From Thelonectria olida (lineage: Eukaryota; Ascomycota; Sordariomycetes; Hypocreales; Nectriaceae), in the NCBI GenBank assembly GCA_020736575.1, contig JAGPYM010000037.1, positions 62,001-126,000 on the forward strand: a stretch of 64,000 bases of DNA. The letters run 5' to 3'. The notes beneath the pieces were generated by a model that had not been told where the DNA came from, ran no database searches, and saw only the letters and a program-made list of their open reading frames with translations. Made by a program: the position numbers and the translations under genes. This document shows positions 44,350 to 55,639 of this stretch, piece after piece; position 1 is the first letter of the stretch, and every line of letters begins with the position of its first letter.

Positions 44350-47300
44350 GGCGCCACTTGGCAGGTGAGGCAGTGTTGACGGCCTCGTTGACAGTCTGAG
44401 TCACGTAGACGGTCTCACGGGCCTTGGAGGTAGCCGTGGCGAGGGTCGTGGCAGCCGCCTCAGAGACGGGGCAGGAAGTCACAGTGATAGTGGCAGCAGC
44501 ACAAGCGCTGCAGTCACCACCGGCAGTGACAGTGGCAGTCTGGGCGACCTCGGAGCACTCGCCGTTGGAGCAGTTCTGGGTGACAGTGACGGTGGAGACA
44601 GAGGCGGAACCAGTAATGGTAATGGTCTTGTCGCCGCTGCTGCCGGTCTGGGTAACGAAGACAGTCTCAGTCTTGCCACCGGTGACGGTAACGGTCTTGT
44701 CACCGCTGCTTCCAGTAACAGTAACGGTCTTGTCGCCGCTGCTCCCAGTCACAGTAACGGTCTTGTCGCCGCTGCTCCCAGTGACGGTAACGGTCTCGGT
44801 GCCCTGGGTAACATAGACAGTCGAGCCGGGGGCAGTGACGGTCTCAGTCTCAGTCTGGCCAACAGCGGTGTTGGTGACAGTGATAACACCAGTGCTGCCG
44901 CCCATGGTGACAGTGACGATGTTGGTCTCGACCTGGTTGGTCTGAGTGGACTCAGATTCGCCGGTCTGGGTAGACTCGGACTCGCCAGTAAGAGTGACAA
45001 CGGTCTGCTGGCCGGTGCAGGTGGAGCAAGTGGGAGACATGGTCATGGTGACATAGGTGACTCCGTTGCCGCCAGTCTCACCAGAGTTCTCGCCAGTAGT
45101 GACCTCAACACCGGTCTCAGTGGCCTGGGTGACTTCACCGGTGCCAGTAGCAGTGTAGCTGCCAGAAAGAGTCATGGTGATGACGCTGAAGGTGGCAGGG
45201 TGGGTGCCGCTGGCGGGGACGCTCATGGTAATCAAGCTAGTAGAGTACTGGCCGTCGTGGCCGGTCACGCTGCCATCGGTAGTGACGGCACCCTCAGTGG
45301 TCTCGGGGGCAGGGGTCTCGGCAGAGTTGTCGGAAGTGGCAGAGGTAGCGACGCCAGTCTCACCAGTCTGGGAGCCGTAAACAGTGGACTCCTCGCCAGC
45401 AGGGACGGTCTTGGTGTTGATGCCAGTTCCGTAGGGGCCAGTCTCAGTGCCAGTGGGAATAGCAAAGGTTGACTCAGAGTAAACAACAGTGGAACCGCCG
45501 TTGCCGTTGGGGACAGTGTTGGTGAGAGTGATGACACTGATGTGAGAGCTCTCGGGGCCAGGGGTCTCGGCCGAGTTGTCAGAAGTAGCGGAAGTAGCAA
45601 CCTCAGTCTCGCCAGTCTGAGAGCCAACGACAGAGGTCTCACCAGCAGGGACAGTCTTAGTGTTAACACCAGTTCCGTAAGGGCCAGTCTCGGTACCAGT
45701 AGGAATGGCAAAGGTGGACTCGGAGTAGACGATGGTGGAGCCGCCGTTACCGTTGGGGACAGTGTTGGTAAGGGTGATCACGCTGATGTGGGAGCTCTCG
45801 GGGCCGGGAGTCTCAGCCGAGTTGTCAGAGGTGGCAGAAGTAGCGACACCAGTCTCACCAGTCTGAGAGCCGAAGACAGAGGTCTCGCCGGCAGGGACGG
45901 TTGGGGTGTTGATGCCAGTTCCGTAGGGGCCAGTCTCAGTACCAGTGGGGACGACAAAGGTAGACTCAGAGTAGACAACGGTGGAGCCCTCGCCGTTGCT
46001 GTTGGGAACGGTGTTGGTGAGGGTGATGACGCTGATATGGGAGCTCTCAGAGCCAGTTCCGGGAGTGGTCTCGGCGGAGTTGTCAGAAGTAGCAGTGGTA
46101 GCAACCTCAGTCTCGCCAGTCTGGGTCCCAAGGCACTTGGTGCAGGGGACAGTCAGGGTCATGGTGCTGTAGCTGGTGACGGTAGAGCCCTCCTCGTTGA
46201 CGTAGCTGACAGTGATACCAGTGGTGGTCTCAACCATGGGAACACTCTCAGTGGTCTCGCCAAGAGCAGTGGAAGCGGTGGTAGCAGCGCTGGTGACGCC
46301 GTTGGTGGCACTGGGAACGGTGATGATTCCAACGCCGCTAGAGCCAACAGTGCAAACCTCGCTGACAGTGAGTGTGCGGGTGCTGATGACGGTGACGCCA
46401 GTGCCGATGTAAGAGGACTCAGAGCCAGAGGAAGTAGCATCGGAGGGGAGAACAACGCTCTGGGTGACGGTCTCGGCAGAGGAGTCGCTGGAGGTGTGGG
46501 TAGCAGCAGAGCTCAAGCAAACGCTGAGCTGGGTCTCACAGTCGCTGAGATCGAAGTTCTTGCCAGCAGCAAGGGCGCACTTCTTGAATTGCTTGTAACA
46601 AGCAGATGAGCAAGCCTCACCAAGGCCAGTGAAGGTCTCAGAGGAAGAGTCGGTATCCTCGCCAACAATAAAGCCATCGCCAGAGCTGTGGTGCTTGACG
46701 ATAGGGCAGTTGCCACCGAGAGCAAAGGTGAAGGTGAAGATGGTGACCTGGCGGATGACAATGATGACGGGCTGAGAGATGGTCTGGGTCACAGTAGAGA
46801 CCTCAGTGGAAACAGAGCCATCGCGGGTAACAGTCTGAGTGACAACGAGGCCAGTCTCGGTCTCGGCGCTGTTGTCACCAGTCTGGGTCTCGGCGCTGTT
46901 GTCGCCAGTGGAGGAGCCAACAGCGACAGTGGTGTTGGTGAAGATGCCACCAGGGGTAGGGGTGCTGCCGCTGCCACCAGTGCTGAGGATGACGGAAGGG
47001 GTGTAGGTGACAGTAGAACCAACGCCAGTAGCGGAACCAAGGTCAGTGGAGGTCTCCTCCTCGGCAGCGGAAGAGGGAGTAGAGTCGGGGACACCGTAGG
47101 GGACAGAGGTGGTGGCCTCGCCCTCGGCAGTGGAGCCAGCCTCGGTAGCAGAGCCAGAAACACCAGTAGTTGTGTAATCGTAGTCATCTGTCTCGGTTGA
47201 GCACTCATCCTCGTCGTCATCGGTGTCGGTCGAAGAAGCGCCGGAGGACTCACCCGTGGTGCTAACGGCAGGGACCTCGGTGAGGCTGGCACTGCTGGCT

Positions 47301-47563
47301 GACTCGCAAAGGGAGCAGCCGATAGTGATGGTAGTGTCAACCCAGATAGTAGTGCCATCGACGATCGAGGTCACGCTGGTGGGAACAATAGTCTCAGTGT
47401 CCACAACGGCAGTGGCACTACCATCAGCGCCATAGTAGCTCTGGTGAGTGACGGTTCGGGTGAGAGTGACGGGACCCTCCTCAGCTCGCTTGACAACTCC
47501 GGCAGAAGCCTTGGCAATGAGAGATTGCAGCGCGAGGGCCGCAAGGCTAGACTTGGTCCACAT
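44333..47563 (-). CDS. secreted Ser/Thr-rich repeat protein, cell-wall or adhesin-like
   Basis: The start is the ATG at 47563; it opens a clear signal peptide (MWTKSSLAALALQSLIAKASA) followed by a dibasic VVKR site that fits Kex2 processing. The product is 1,076 aa in one exon. The body is dominated by Thr, Ser, Val and Gly in beta-strand-like VTVT patterns, a mucin-like surface likely to be heavily O-glycosylated. A cysteine-rich island near 46510-46620 has the pattern C-x3-C-x5-C with two further cysteines (ACSSACYKQFKKC, DCETQLSVC). Three tandem repeats of 82-86 residues (45335-46087) begin SDNSAET, and three 11-residue units (44693-44791) read VTVTGSSGDKT. The C terminus (AKWRRMIGF) lacks the hydrophobic tail needed for a GPI anchor. 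An adhesion or wall-matrix role is inferred from composition only. Confidence 0.85.
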   Translation of the reverse strand: MWTKSSLAALALQSLIAKASAGVVKRAEEGPVTLTRTVTHQSYYGADGSATAVVDTETIVPTSVTSIVDGTTIWVDTTITIGCSLCESASSASLTEVPAVSTTGESSGASSTDTDDDEDECSTETDDYDYTTTGVSGSATEAGSTAEGEATTSVPYGVPDSTPSSAAEEETSTDLGSATGVGSTVTYTPSVILSTGGSGSTPTPGGIFTNTTVAVGSSTGDNSAETQTGDNSAETETGLVVTQTVTRDGSVSTEVSTVTQTISQPVIIVIRQVTIFTFTFALGGNCPIVKHHSSGDGFIVGEDTDSSSETFTGLGEACSSACYKQFKKCALAAGKNFDLSDCETQLSVCLSSAATHTSSDSSAETVTQSVVLPSDATSSGSESSYIGTGVTVISTRTLTVSEVCTVGSSGVGIITVPSATNGVTSAATTASTALGETTESVPMVETTTGITVSYVNEEGSTVTSYSTMTLTVPCTKCLGTQTGETEVATTATSDNSAETTPGTGSESSHISVITLTNTVPNSNGEGSTVVYSESTFVVPTGTETGPYGTGINTPTVPAGETSVFGSQTGETGVATSATSDNSAETPGPESSHISVITLTNTVPNGNGGSTIVYSESTFAIPTGTETGPYGTGVNTKTVPAGETSVVGSQTGETEVATSATSDNSAETPGPESSHISVITLTNTVPNGNGGSTVVYSESTFAIPTGTETGPYGTGINTKTVPAGEESTVYGSQTGETGVATSATSDNSAETPAPETTEGAVTTDGSVTGHDGQYSTSLITMSVPASGTHPATFSVITMTLSGSYTATGTGEVTQATETGVEVTTGENSGETGGNGVTYVTMTMSPTCSTCTGQQTVVTLTGESESTQTGESESTQTNQVETNIVTVTMGGSTGVITVTNTAVGQTETETVTAPGSTVYVTQGTETVTVTGSSGDKTVTVTGSSGDKTVTVTGSSGDKTVTVTGGKTETVFVTQTGSSGDKTITITGSASVSTVTVTQNCSNGECSEVAQTATVTAGGDCSACAAATITVTSCPVSEAAATTLATATSKARETVYVTQTVNEAVNTASPAKWRRMIGF
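44693..44791 (-). repeat. three tandem 33-bp units
   Basis: Units at 44693-44725, 44726-44758 and 44759-44791 are nearly identical in DNA and encode three 11-residue VTVTGSSGDKT repeats in the surface protein. Confidence 0.92.
45335..46087 (-). repeat. three tandem ~250-bp coding repeats
   Basis: On the minus strand the units are 46087-45830 (258 bp), 45829-45584 (246 bp) and 45583-45335 (249 bp). Each starts with the codons for SDNSAET and contains SSHISVITLTNTVPN, YSESTF and GTETGPYGTG. A fourth SDNSAET opens at 45334 but then diverges. The two right-most protein copies are closest to each other. Confidence 0.92.
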
Positions 47564-50500
47564 GATGAGCGAGTGTCTCGGTATGGTGTTGGTGTGAAGC
47601 GTTTGGTGGTTTTGACAAGGAACGAATAGCTCTATCAAAGAGCTAGTTGTAAATGGCCGTTTGTAAGAAGGCGACCTGGCACCTTAGAGAATGACAAGAA
47701 ACAAACCCAAATGGGCAAACTGAAACGAATGGGATGGAAAGAAAGAAAGAGGCGAGTGGAGTGAAGAGAAGGGAAAGGAAGAAACAGATCTGGAGGAGGC
47801 GAGGCCTTCTTAAAAGGAAGTCTGAAAGAGACGGAAACCGGCAGAGTATCAGCACACGGACGAGCCGCAGCCGCAGCACTGGCCGTGACGACGACGTAAG
47901 GCAAGGCCAGGCAAAGCAAAGCAAAGAAGCGTCCCCTGTCGGCGATCGGGAGTCTACAGAGGTAGCCTGAACATGAGACGTGATGGACATCGGGCCCGAC
48001 ATAGGCACACACCCCGGAGGCCCACTGTGGGTGTGGAGGTGAGGCATGTTGAAAGCCCGGATGATATTATCGGACGGGCTATAAGTTGAATATAGACGAG
48101 ACGGAAGAAGTGGGCAACGGTTCCCGGGGTAAGGCCACTTCGGGATGCATGGGAGAGCGTCCAGGGGTGTACTTGACGGGCAGCCGGTGCAAACGGTGCA
48201 TATAGGACATGGTCAGTAAAAGTCGGCAGATGGACGAGGGAAAGCGAGAGGAGAATGGTGATATGGCACTCAACTCTGGCTCGGGCATCTGGCCATTCTG
48301 ATTCGCTTGAGATCGCTTCTGGACCGTCCTGACACAGGTCGTCCGCCGTCCGGACTGGTAGGTTAGACGTTCGACACAATTATGGAATGGGATATGTGAG
48401 TCTGAATATGGTCGAAACGGTTTTATTTCCACAAGTAAGCCGGCGTAGATCAAGCGCCGGGGTGCACCAAGTGAGGGGACACACGGGACGTTGAAGCCAT
48501 CGTGTTTGAGGCTCGCGGTTGGCAGTCGCACACAGACGGAGCCGCCTTGGCGACAGCCAATGAAAGACAGGACGGGAGGCCGTTTGGCTTACGTCCATGG
48601 TCCTGGGCTCCCGTCTAAGATTGCTCGGCCGTGGTGACTGGCCGTCAGCGGGTGGCAGCAAAGGGCGAAGATTACGTGGGGTCTTGCGTTGCAGTGGTAG
48701 CAGAGTTGCATCTCCATCGGGCAGTGAGGACTGGTGAGGGCGAGGTGAGGTTGAGAGGTCGACAGAAGGGGCTCAGACTGAGACTCTGGGAGAATATGCA
48801 TAATATTTGCAGGGGCAGCAGTTCTCTACGTGTCACAGCGAAAGAATGGGGGTGCATGAGAGAAGAGGCCAACCAGGAGGCAGGAAGCATCGTGGAAGCA
48901 GGGACTCCATGGATGACTAAGGCGGACCGCAATACATATGCTACAGCTGCGCGCCCAAGCTTCGTCTCATCCACACAAGCAACAAACACCCAACGCCCCT
49001 CCAGAAGCCAGAATAGGCCCAGAAGGAGGGATCGCCAGGGGATCGACCAAGGATGTTCGCATACGCAAGACCCAAAACGGGAACACAGGGGAAGCCAGGG
49101 CCCGCGTTTCATCCCTCTAAAACACGCCAATTTCAGGGACAGGCCGAGTTTCAGAATGTCCCTCCTTGCACCTACGTCAACCTGCAATCGCATCTCACGC
49201 AGCATGCAAGGAACCATCGTGATCCCGAGAGTTCATCTTCAGCTGATGCTCTCATGATGGCCGACCCAGCCCCAGTCACTCGCCCGGTGGCTCCCTGTTT
49301 CGAATGCTTCTTCCACGCATGTCACTTTTCACGTCGCCTTGCTTCGCCACTCCCCAGGATCCAACAAACAGATTCCCCATCCCATTGACGGATTTCAGTT
49401 CACCACCGTCTTCTGCATCATCCAGTGGACCTCATGTTTGACCTGGAGATAAAACTTCGTACCCTCAGTGGTCAGTTGCAACACGACCTCGATTGTTTTT
49501 TTCCGTGGAACCGCCCAATAAACAACAAGCTCCCGCCTCTAATAATATCAAGGGCAACGCCTCTCAGCCGCCATCAAACATATCAGTGTTTGGGAAACGC
49601 ATTTGTCCATCCCGTTATATGCGGGGGATCCTCCCATTCGTCTTTTCCTTGTCAAATCACCACCTTGGGTCCTGGGTGCTGCCCGCCTCCAATTCACCAC
49701 CCAAACAGCTTCCCGGCTCCACGCGCCCGGCACTCGCATCATGCACGGGTCTCGCGAATAAATTGGGATGAATCAACTCGCCGGTCCCTCAAATTACCTC
49801 CTCTGCAGTGCAGTAAACCTGCTTACTCCCAGCACTGGGCCGTCCATGTCCATCATTGGGATTGGGTGGGATCCGCAAACACCTATCGCAGGGCCACCCT
49901 CACAGCCACCACCACCCCATGGATGCCATTCCTTGGGGATACCAGAAGGGTCCTTGCGAGTCATTGTTTCACTGAAGCACGTACGGATCCCTCGATCCTC
50001 TCTCATTACGCGGGAAGCCGAAAGTCCCAAGTAAATAGAAACAAGCCCATCTCTCCGCCAATATCTATATCGTGTACCCGTTGCCCCACTTGCGCTGCAA
50101 TAAACATTTAATCACGATTAATCAAGATATACAAATACGAAGCCCTCGTGGCGAGATATCGCTGACTGACCAGAGTGCAGCCCCAACATTCATATTTATA
50201 GACCTTTCATCTCAACTTGGAACAAGGATAGATAAACCATCTCCAGGAGCACAACCCCAACCCCAAGCCATATATTTCTGCTGGAGAATGCAACTCTACG
50301 GTTGCGTCGGAAGTCCCGTATTGCTCCGTCATGCGAGGATATGTGAGATGGCACAAGCCACGCCTCGCACAGAGCAGATTAACCGTCCAATGTTTACACC
50401 TCGGTGAAAACCGCGGTGGGTTGAGAAAATTTTGATCATATATTGCTCCTGCTTATCCACATACGATGAGGCGAAAAAAAGCCTCAATTCTCCAAGTGTG

Positions 50501-52051
50501 TATAGTGCTTCTATATTGTTGTAGATTGTTTTGGTGGGAAACTGGGTTGGTTCTTGACTCAGGCGCCCGTCCACCGGATGACGCGGATAATGGGAGGCGG
50601 AAATTACGTGGCTACCGTCATATCATGATTCTGAGATGAAGTCATCTCAGGTGTTTGGTTTGATTGACTCCATTATTTCAGATAATTGGTTGAATTCTGT
50701 GTGTTGTTGAGAACCCTTTGGAAACAATTGAGCGCCTGAAGTGAGAGTGCTGGTGTAGGGTAATTCCACGGGCTGGTTGCTCCAGAGGACGAGAGAGGCA
50801 GCCAGCCAACATGTGCAAACAAGATCGGTGATCATGGCAAAGAATAGGTAGTTTAGGAACGGAGGATAATACTTATTATAAGTATATATTTCCTACGTTT
50901 TGAAAAATCTATTAGCTATTGGATGAGAATTGCACCCCAGAAATTAGCTGGTGAGGTGATGTTCTTGACGAGGCATGTTCTTACGGCGAAACAGAGCATA
51001 AAAGGTGGATGTGAATGGACAGCAATTACTCCCATACGGGCTTTATAGATGGATCTTTCAACTAACCTCTCATGAAAAAATATTTCAACCGTCCATAGGT
51101 ATATCATCTGTGAAATGTGTGAACTGAATAGGTATGGCAGGTGTCCTCGTTACTCCCCAAACTCACTCGTTTCATCAATAAGCGTGGTCCAAACTGAGCT
51201 TCTGATTGAGCCCCGCCGCCCCAATATCATCGATGGACCATGATTGGTATTTGAGCCCCATGCTGGGAACATTCACGTTCATTACAACACACTTTGTTGA
51301 GAGTCTACTAACATTATTGTCACATCGCATCGCATCAAACATCAAGCAGGAGAACCAATTCATTGTCTGTCCTATTCAAGCTACATGTGAGCCCTGAACA
51401 AAACTGTACAATCATATCTCTGTACACTCCCGATCCACACCATCCCTCACAGGGAAGGGAGTATTTTCGTATTCAATATTAAACCAAGGCAAAAGCCCAC
51501 GAGAGCCCACCAAACGATAGCGCAACAGCATTGTCGCCGGTTGGGCCTCGGTCCAACACGCCGTCCCAGTGATGGCGTAACAGCACTTTCACTGTCGAGG
51601 AAAAAGGAAACTCGTAAGACAGCGGGTGTAAACGCTGATGGGGTATCATATAACGTCGCATGAAAACAAGGCCGAAGCCGTAAAGGGTAAAATGACACAA
51701 AGGTCCTTCGAACGGTTCGTAATCTCTGAGAGGATTCGTGGAACGCAAATTGGATGAGCCGATAGCGTATGAGCATTGTCTTCTCAACCGTTGTGAGCCA
51801 AGAACACCTTTCAGGAGAGAATTGCCACCGCCATTTCGTCAAGATGCCGCTGGTATCTTGTAGGCCGACGACGACGGCTTGAGCCCTTTCGGAGGATGTT
51901 TAGTAGAAATGAACTGTTTGTGATGGGAAATTGTAGCGAAAATGCAGGTTGAGCTACCAGCAGTTGAAGGGTATTGGTTGAAGTCGTCAGGCAGGGATTG
52001 TTGAAATCGGATCTGATCTTGGCCGACTGTCGTCAAGGAACCAATCGAAAA
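47564..52051. other. 4.5 kb gene-free region
   Basis: The part next to 47563 is the promoter and leader of the surface-protein gene; a purine-rich plus strand at 47735-47815 equals a C/T-rich tract on the coding strand. The rest has only short conflicting frames. AT content rises at about 50400-51450. The 3' end flanks the symporter gene's stop. Confidence 0.45.
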
Positions 52052-53736
52052 TCAGTCCCGTCCAGCATTCTTAAATGGAAGACCCCTTCCGAAGCCACGT
52101 TGGTGAGTCTCGCGTCTAGCGGCCCCATCTTCAAACTCGCTGGTAGAATCGCCGTTGATCTTTGCGCTGGGGGCGTTGCCAAAGATGGCGAGGAGGGCCT
52201 TCATCGTGAAAGCGCTCAAGATACTAACACAGAGGATTCCGATCATGGTGTAGTTGCTCTTGCGGTACCTGTGGGGGCCAGGAACAGCATCTTCAGCCCA
52301 ACCAGTGTACAAGGCATAGGTGGTCATAACACTACCTAGATTTCCTAGGCCAGAGACCAGAGCGGTGGCAGCTGCAACACCAACCTCTCCATGGCGTTGT
52401 TGGAAAATTTGCGACGTCCAGGCCATGCAGACAGGCACGGTAGGGCCGAGGCCGAATCCTACCATGAGGAGGCCACCGTATCGGGCCCAGCCGTTACCAG
52501 TTGCCAAGGTGGTAGTCAGGAGACCGGCAATCTGGACGCATGCAGCGGCAGAGAAGAAGTAGGGGCGAGCCGTGTGGAAGCGGTCCGAGAGAGGCGTAAC
52601 GAGGAGAATGGCGATGAGATCCATAATCCAGATGGGGGCAAAGAGCAGACTGATCTCAACACCACTGGCCTCGGGTTGGATGGAGGCAATGATGATGGAA
52701 CCGTAAAGCTGAGTGCCGATACCCACGCCAACAACGCCGAAGTACATGAGAGTCAAGGGCCACAAGCGCCAATCGATGAGCACGTAACCAAGGTCCTTGA
52801 AGGTCCAGGGGCGGGCATGGTACACACGACCAAGGTCACTGTAGTGGATGACAGCGTCCTCGCCAGTTAGAGCCTCAGGGGGGGCCGGAAGCCATTTGAA
52901 GAGTCCAGTCCGAGACCGGACCTGGCCAGGAGGCAAAGGGCGGTCGGGAAGCCACCAAAGCAGGATGAAGCTCAAGACAACAGCGACGAGGCCATATATG
53001 AGAAACATCCAACGGAAACCGACCAGACCACCTAGACCGTCCATTTTCTGGAAGCCAGCGGATACAAGGCCGACAACAGCCGCAGAGACCTGCGCAGCGG
53101 TAAAGTACCAGCCAATTCGCTTCGCGGTGCGAGTGGGCGGGTAGAAGAGCGTGAGATAGAGCGCCATACCAGGCCACAGTCCTGCAATAACCACGCCGAG
53201 GAGGAATCGAAGAAGCTTTAAACTCCAAGCATCGTTGACGGCAGCGAAGCAGGTGCCGATCAGACCAGTCGCAAAGACGATTCTAGCCATCCAAATACGA
53301 GGGCTGAACTTGCTCATGACGAGGTTTGAAGGGAAGTCGAAGATGACATAGGCGACGTAGAAGAGGGCGAGGGCGGTGGAAACGTCTTTCGCGTCGAGAC
53401 CGAGCACAGTCATAAGGTCGTGGCCTTTGGCTGCGTTCATGGTCTGAGCAATGCCAATGTTGGACCTGATGGCGGAACAAAGGAAGTAGAGCACCCAAAA
53501 GGCTGTCGATGTTAGCTTGAGGCTCTCATGTTACAGATGGAAGCCGAAGCGTTGGACAAACCAGGAATGATGCGCATGTCAATCTTCCTGTAAACCTTTT
53601 CAACTGTTTCGACATCGTAGTCGCCCTCTCGGGCATTCCCCTCTTCCTGGTTGGCGAGCGCATTGGACGAGATCTGGACATCGTCGTCGTCAAGCTTTGG
53701 CCCACCGATTGGCGGAGGACTCGTCGGGGCTGCCAT
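52052..53736 (-). CDS. MFS transporter, anion:cation symporter (Dal5/allantoate permease-like)
   Basis: Two exons (53736-53562, 53502-52052; donor GTTTGT, branch CTAAC, acceptor CGACAG) encode 541 aa. The start is the ATG at 53736 (MAAPTSPPPIGG). A cytosolic acidic N terminus ends in VYRKIDMRIIPA, the usual lead-in to helix 1, and about twelve hydrophobic segments follow in two halves separated by a loop at about residues 265-315. Family signs include FDFPSNLVMSKFSPRIWMARI after helix 2 and FLLGVVIAGLWPGMALYLTLFYP in helix 4. The usual D-R-x-N-I-G of helix 1 reads A-I-R-S-N-I-G, so the aspartate position is Ala/Ile. Related carriers import small organic anions, such as allantoate, nicotinate or other vitamins, across the plasma membrane. 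The substrate here is unknown. Confidence 0.92.
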
Positions 53737-53939
53737 GCTAGGACTTGAGAGCAATGGAGGAGCGTGCTATAAGTCTGTTGCAAGCGTTTTCCCCAGTGAG
53801 ATGCTAAACTTTTTGTGTATTTTGCCGAGGAAGAGAGGAGATGCCGGCCGAGAGGGGGTTGATGATACAGCCGCAGGTGGAAGGGATACGGATTGTATTG
53901 CGTGGATGGATGGAGGGAAGGGAAGAAAAAGCGACGACG

Positions 53940-53973
53940 GATAAAAAAAAAGTGGTGAGGGGCACATTTTATC
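53940..53973 (-). promoter_or_regulatory. paired GATA-type sites
   Basis: GATAA at 53940-53944 and TTATC at 53969-53973 lie 204-237 bp upstream of the symporter ATG. Such sites bind AreA/NIT2-type nitrogen regulators, which would suit a permease gene. The motif is short and could be chance. Confidence 0.3.
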
Positions 53974-54016
53974 ATGACACAAAGTGGAGATGGTGAGTCG
54001 ATGGTTTCTCTCGATC

Positions 54017-54043
54017 GCCAAAGGCACCAAGGCCGCCTTTGGC
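54017..54043. repeat. perfect 9-bp inverted repeat
   Basis: Arms GCCAAAGGC (54017-54025) and GCCTTTGGC (54035-54043) flank a 9-nt spacer, 281 bp upstream of the symporter start. It could be a dimeric transcription-factor site or an RNA hairpin in the leader. Confidence 0.75.
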
Positions 54044-54642
54044 ACCTTCCGATGCATCTCCAGGCACTCCATTACTGCATTGGGTCTTAGTGCTCAAGCT
54101 TCTCAGTTCTCGTTGCGGTTATTTTGGACGGAGAAGGCTTCCGTGGGCTAATCAGATGCTGGTCCAGGAGCTTGGGGCAATCTGCGTGGTGATATTTGTT
54201 ACATATCCGCACTTTTGAACCTGGAAACCGCGCATCACCTGTGAAGCTGTGGTTTTTAGCGCGGCCGAGCTCGCATGTCATGGCCTGAAAGGAGGTGTTT
54301 TGGGAAGAGCTCTTGCTTTCCTTCACACCAGTTGCGTTCTCATTAGTGGGCTACGAAACTCATGTTTCTTTGCGTCGGCATATGTTAACGTACTACGTAG
54401 ACCGTTTCTTGTCCTCCAGGCCGTGATACGGGTCATTCTAAGAAGGAGAGGACTACTTAACGCGCGGTGACGGACGTAACACACCCCTGGACACTATTGC
54501 CGTGACACAACCTCTAACCTCAAATGTCTAACGAACCATCGTCGACGAAGTAACTCCTGCCTCAAGTTAATGCAAGTTTCTGCCAAGATAGATAGTCTCC
54601 GGGTTCGCAAGAATGCCGATCATGTGTGCAAATGTGGGCGAT

Positions 54643-54663
54643 GGCTCGGTAAACTACCGAGCC
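54643..54663. repeat. perfect 9-bp inverted repeat with TCGG/CCGA half-sites
   Basis: Arms GGCTCGGTA and TACCGAGCC flank a 3-nt centre (AAC). Inside are CGG and CCG triplets in the everted-or-inverted style used by Zn2Cys6 regulators: TCGG-N7-CCGA. It lies about 910 bp upstream of the symporter ATG. Confidence 0.8.
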
Positions 54664-55639
54664 AACTTGTGTTTGATCAAATGCAAAATATTCACACTTT
54701 GAAGTCGACGAGACGACAGAAGACGATCGATCAAATACGCGGTTCAAGAGTATTTATCCCTTATCAATCTACTAGGATTTTTACGTACGACTGCAAGGAT
54801 ATCGTGGAAGTGGAATGACGAAACATACGAAGAAATACTGCACACAACCTTGCAAAGCCCTCCACACGAGCTCCAATCCGGGGTCCCCCAGGGAGAAATG
54901 ATGGATTAATTAATTTATGAAGGCCACACACACTCTTCATCTCCACCAAACTCTCGGCCAAGCCGGGGACTGTTAACCCGAGGCCTCGGGAACGGCTCAA
55001 GTCGGCTGCAAGCAACAGTTGATGCAGTCCGCTGCATCTCGACCTTTAGTGTCAACACCAAAGCACCATGATGAAGCTCTGACGAGTTCGAGGCGATTGA
55101 CTTTCTCGCTAATCGCGAGCTTCTTGATCTTCTGACAACCTCCCCACCCGGCTCGGACCACGGCCCGACACCGATGATGACGCCGAGGGCTATCGGTGTG
55201 TGACTCCGTCTTCGCCGTAAGAATAGGTGAACAATTCTCCCGCAATTTTGTGCCCAGTTGCTGGTCAATTGAAGCAAGCCTTTATGTTAGCTTAGCTGGG
55301 AAGCTTTGAAACGGTGCGTCGAGAGTATAGGTAAACGTGAGTCGTTATTCAACGCGGGGCGGACACTGTCTCGATTAACCTAAATCGTACAACATGTTGA
55401 TCACAGGCGACAGGCGAGGTAATTTAACGAGATTTGAACGTGATGTATTGTCTTTTAATCATTAACCATGTATCCCAACATAAACCATGTATCCATGCAT
55501 CCATTCATGCAAAAAACAAAGACTGGTATCCAAAACCCCAGCAGCGTGAACCGATATTATATAGTAAGAAGATTCGCTCCAGAACCAACACAACGCCGAC
55601 GACGAGCCCCATATCATGAACGCAACCAGGTTTTAGCTT

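Larger units (their letters stand above)
53737..55639. other. intergenic region with palindromes
   Basis: This is the upstream region of the symporter gene and the downstream flank of the GH16 gene; both are on the minus strand. No coding sequence was seen. It contains two GATA-type sites near the symporter start and two perfect inverted repeats, listed separately. Confidence 0.5.

Noticed and set aside
45542..46609. 355-codon plus-strand frame over the surface-protein repeats
   Set aside because: It is produced by the repetitive Thr/Ser codons of the minus-strand gene and has no independent features.
49425..50111. 228-codon plus-strand frame in the 47.6-52 kb gap
   Set aside because: It is His/Pro-rich with no domain, conserved-looking segment or splice context.
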